64,000 nucleotides of DNA from contig NZ_CAKLBX010000003.1 of assembly GCF_920987055.1 (NCBI RefSeq), positions 186,001 to 250,000 on the forward strand. Direction: 5' to 3'. The position numbers and the translations under genes are program-made. Shown here in pieces: positions 61,607 through 64,000 of this stretch. Every line of letters begins with the position of its first letter. The first letter of the stretch is position 1. Below the pieces are notes generated by a model that was not told the DNA's origin, searched no databases, and saw only the letters and a list, made by a program, of their open reading frames with translations. This stretch comes from Novosphingobium sp. CECT 9465 (lineage in GTDB: Bacteria; Pseudomonadota; Alphaproteobacteria; Sphingomonadales; Sphingomonadaceae).

Positions 61607-62037
61607 ACCTTTTTTCCTTTCGTCATTCTTGAAGAGACGTTTCATGTGCCGCGTCGGATGCTGTAAATTATCTGGCTGACCATCGCTGGCCGACACGAAA
61701 TTGTATGGATTGACCGAGGCCTTTCTCGGAAGCGGACCCTAAACCGGAATCGGCGCTTGCGTTACCGGGCTCTGTTGCATGGTCCTGTGAGAGCAATTCA
61801 GCAGTGTTTCGTGCTGAAATGAGCGAAGCGATCCGGTGCGTCGACAGGTGGTTTCGCGATCCGGGCGGTATCTGACCGCCGGACATGGCATCCGCCGGAA
61901 GCCGAAGCGGAGCGGGCCTGCACCGCATGAGCGCGGCACGCTGAAACGGAGCACGTCTTCGCTCCTTCGGGCATCGTGTAGAGGGAATTCGAGGTGGGGA
62001 ACGAAAATTATGAGTGGCACTGACGAAAGAGCGTAGT
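61607..62037. promoter_or_regulatory. divergent control region of the reductase operon and lysR
   Basis: These 431 bp separate the divergent AKR and lysR genes and must contain both promoters. No clear T-N11-A palindrome stands out. GGCTCTGTTGCA (61768-61779) matches 12 bases of the IS6100 terminal repeat, possibly an old insertion scar. No gene is seen. Confidence 0.45.
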
Positions 62038-62946
62038 ATGCAAACCAATCGCGCCGATATTGCGGACCTGACCTATTTTCTGGCCATCGCCAGGCATCGC
62101 AGCTTCAGCCGCGCCGCGATCGAAATCGGGGTGAGCGCGTCCGCCCTGAGCCATGCGCTGAAAGGGCTGGAGGGCCGGCTTGGCGTCCGGCTGCTGAACC
62201 GGACGACCAAGAGCGTCACGCTCACGGCCGCCGGCGAGGCGCTTGCCGCGGCGATCGGCGAGCCGTTCGAGGTCATCGACACCGCGATGGAGACGCTGAA
62301 CCGCTTTCGCGATGCGCCAACGGGCCGCATCCGCCTGAACGTCGCCGTCGAAGCGGCCAATTTGCTGCTCGCCCCGGTGCTTCCGACCTTTGTCGAGCGC
62401 TACCCGGACGTCGAGCTCGATATCGTCGCCAGCAATCGCATGGTCGATGTGACGGATGCGGGGTTCGACGCCGGCATTCGCTATGGCGGCACGGTCCCGG
62501 AGGACATGATCGCCCAGAGGCTGTCGTGCGATGTTCGCTGGGTGGTGGCGGGATCGCCGGACTATCTCGAACGGTTCGGGGTTCCGGAGCACCCCAATGA
62601 TCTGCTTCAGCACCGATGCATCAGCAACCGGCTCGGCGACGATCGGGTCTACCGATGGGAACTCGAGCGCGACGGCGAGGAGATGCAGGTTGCCGTCCCG
62701 ACGTCGATCACCGTGGACCTGGCGGAGACAGGATTGATCGCCGTCCTCGGTGGCGTCGGCCTCATGTATTTTCCCGAACCGCTCGTGGCACCTTATGTCG
62801 CCGACGGCCGGCTGCGGCTGGTGCTGACGGACTGGATATCGATGGGCGATGGTTTCCACATCTACTATTCAAGCCGCCGTCAGGTGCCGACGGGACTACG
62901 ACTGCTGATCGACCTCATTCGCGAGCTGCGGCCGATGGGGTTATGA
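62038..62946 (+). CDS. LysR-family transcriptional regulator
   Basis: This 302-residue protein has an N-terminal winged HTH: ADLTYFLAIARHRSFSRAAIEIGVSASALSHALKGLEGRLGVRLLNRTTKSVTLT, then a two-lobed effector domain (VRWVVAGSPDYLERFG, SITVDLAETGLIAVLGGVGL). ATG 62038 is used; an upstream GTG frame adds eight residues without support. Its divergent position suggests it controls the AKR-NQO-CMD operon, possibly in response to electrophiles; the inducer is unknown. Confidence 0.92.
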   Translation: MQTNRADIADLTYFLAIARHRSFSRAAIEIGVSASALSHALKGLEGRLGVRLLNRTTKSVTLTAAGEALAAAIGEPFEVIDTAMETLNRFRDAPTGRIRLNVAVEAANLLLAPVLPTFVERYPDVELDIVASNRMVDVTDAGFDAGIRYGGTVPEDMIAQRLSCDVRWVVAGSPDYLERFGVPEHPNDLLQHRCISNRLGDDRVYRWELERDGEEMQVAVPTSITVDLAETGLIAVLGGVGLMYFPEPLVAPYVADGRLRLVLTDWISMGDGFHIYYSSRRQVPTGLRLLIDLIRELRPMGL

Positions 62947-63147
62947 ATTCAATGCAAGTCGAAGGTGCAGTCACACGGAAAAGCTGGCGACGTTCTACGC
63001 TTGGCTGGCGAAATTGCGACGCCGAAGGCCCATTACTGAGCTCTGCTCACGACCTCATGAACATGAACGCCGGTAGCGCACTTCATATCGGAGGGATATT
63101 TTTGGACTGAAACGGGGCTTCTTCGATCCCCGGATAAGGAGCAGATC

Positions 63148-63591
63148 ATGAAATTCTATCGCAAGGGCTCGCAGGCGCCATTTTCGGGGCCGGCCGACTG
63201 GTTCACCGGCTCGGTGTCGGTGCAGCCGCTTTTCCCGCAGAACGAGCCGTCGCGCATGACCGGTGGGCACCCCCGTTTTCAGCCGGGCGCACGCACTGCA
63301 TGGCATACCCATCCGGTCGGCCAGGTCATCATCGTCACCGCAGGAAAAGGCCGAGTGCAACGCTGGGGCGGTCCGATCGAGGAGATCAATGAAGGCGACG
63401 TCGTCTTCTTCGAGCCCGGCGAGAAGCACTGGCACGGGGCTGCCCCGGATTCGGCGATGAGCCATATCGCATTGCAGGAAAACGTCGACGGCAAGAACGT
63501 CGACTGGTTGGAGCATGTAACCGACGAGCAGTACAGCGGCGCCTGGTCTCGGCCAAACTCTGACGCCGATGCAAAGGCCGTGGGTGCGTGA
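63148..63591 (+). CDS. cupin-domain protein
   Basis: This 147-residue protein has a single cupin barrel: HPRFQPGARTAWHTHPVGQVIIVTAGKGRVQRWGG gives the first metal motif (two His) and INEGDVVFFEPGEKHWHGAAP the second. AAGGAG lies 7 nt before the ATG. Similar proteins are annotated as mandelonitrile lyase-like or simply cupins; the substrate is unknown. It follows lysR by 201 bp and precedes an SDR gene. Confidence 0.85.
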   Translation: MKFYRKGSQAPFSGPADWFTGSVSVQPLFPQNEPSRMTGGHPRFQPGARTAWHTHPVGQVIIVTAGKGRVQRWGGPIEEINEGDVVFFEPGEKHWHGAAPDSAMSHIALQENVDGKNVDWLEHVTDEQYSGAWSRPNSDADAKAVGA

Positions 63592-63646
63592 TTTCGGAAT
63601 CGACGATCGCAGCCCTCACCTCGGAAAACAAGGGAAAGAAAAACGG

Positions 63647-64000
63647 ATGATCAAGGACAAGGTCGTCATCATCACCGGCGCATCCTCCGGAATTGGCGCG
63701 GCGACAGCGAAGCAGCTCGCCGCCAAGGGGGCCAAGGTCGTTCTGGGAGCAAGGCGTCGTGATCGGCTCGAAGAGCTTGCGGGCGAGATCGAAAAGGCCG
63801 GCGGGCAAGCTGTCTATAGCATTCTGGATGTGACCAAGCCGGCCGACAGCGAAGAGATTGCAAAACTCGCCAAGGAGAAATTCGGCAGGATCGACGCGAT
63901 CTTCCTCAACGCCGGCATCATGCCGACAGCACCACTCTCGGCGCTCAAGACCGATGACTGGCACGAGACGGTCGATATCAACATCAAGGGCGTCCTCAAC
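63647..64000 (+). CDS. short-chain dehydrogenase/reductase (3' partial)
   Basis: 118 codons are visible before the window edge. VVIITGASSGIGAATAKQLA is the cofactor-binding motif, VVLGARRRDRLEEL suggests NADP preference, and FLNAGIM is the conserved NAG. The catalytic YxxxK lies beyond the window. It is a classical SDR, probably co-transcribed with the cupin. Confidence 0.9.
   Translation, partial: MIKDKVVIITGASSGIGAATAKQLAAKGAKVVLGARRRDRLEELAGEIEKAGGQAVYSILDVTKPADSEEIAKLAKEKFGRIDAIFLNAGIMPTAPLSALKTDDWHETVDINIKGVLN

Overview
The window looks like part of a plasmid, or a plasmid-derived accessory region, from a GC-rich alphaproteobacterium, most likely a sphingomonad (Sphingobium, Novosphingobium or Sphingomonas). 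The reasons are a Rep_3-type initiator with iterons beside parA, parB and palindromic parS-like sites; a GTTC-N7-GTTC LexA box of the alphaproteobacterial type in front of umuDC; a Ros/MucR regulator; and a long block of plasmid housekeeping genes (DUF1173, DUF736, DUF3768, ArdC, SSB, GHKL ATPase, long ParB-like protein, methyltransferase/strawberry-notch helicase, TOPRIM primase). Family names come from reading the proteins, without database searches.

Layout. 1-4.3 kb is a stability cluster: a GSU2403-like nucleotidyltransferase cut by the window edge, a HipB-like antitoxin whose HipA partner survives only as a 16-codon relic, VapBC followed by an ST7-like protein, and an Xre/RES pair with a dif-like sequence beside it. 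4.4-13.6 kb is a series of small plasmid genes (winged-helix protein, MucR, SSB, nuclease, DUF1173, SLOG, SRAP, DUF736). 13.6-25.4 kb is a defence island entered past a decayed tRNA-Pro-like fragment: Gabija (gajA intact, gajB frameshifted), a SIR2-APAZ plus short Argonaute (SPARSA) operon, and an MmeI-like type IIG restriction-modification enzyme. 25.4-33.1 kb returns to plasmid housekeeping genes and includes a frameshifted ardC. 33.2-35.1 kb holds a wHTH/nucleotidyltransferase toxin-antitoxin-like pair behind a large nested dyad. 35.3-40.4 kb carries an APC permease, a HisKA_2 kinase, a transglutaminase-like protein and SOS-type umuDC.

40.4-45.5 kb encodes the methyltransferase-helicase giant and a TOPRIM primase. 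45.6-49.8 kb is the replication and partition core: an AT-rich stretch, six iterons, an inverted-iteron operator, rep, three identical parS-like palindromes, parA and parB. Two further iteron-like sequences lie inside parB. 50.2-56.5 kb holds a Tni-type transposon (tniABQ) next to a truncated gene, and a tyrosine recombinase. 56.6-57.5 kb is an IS6100-like element lacking its left end. 57.5-64 kb is a redox cluster (truncated cupin, CMD protein, two aldo/keto reductases, flavodoxin-type oxidoreductase, LysR, cupin, SDR).

Themes. The region combines addiction modules, anti-phage defence and anti-restriction. A purine-rich leader element (sense GAGGGGAGGGGGGCTGG) precedes at least eight minus-strand housekeeping genes scattered over 35 kb and may mark an undescribed co-regulated plasmid gene set. 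Several systems are broken (gajB, ardC, hipA, a cupin gene, IS6100), so the region is actively decaying and rearranging.
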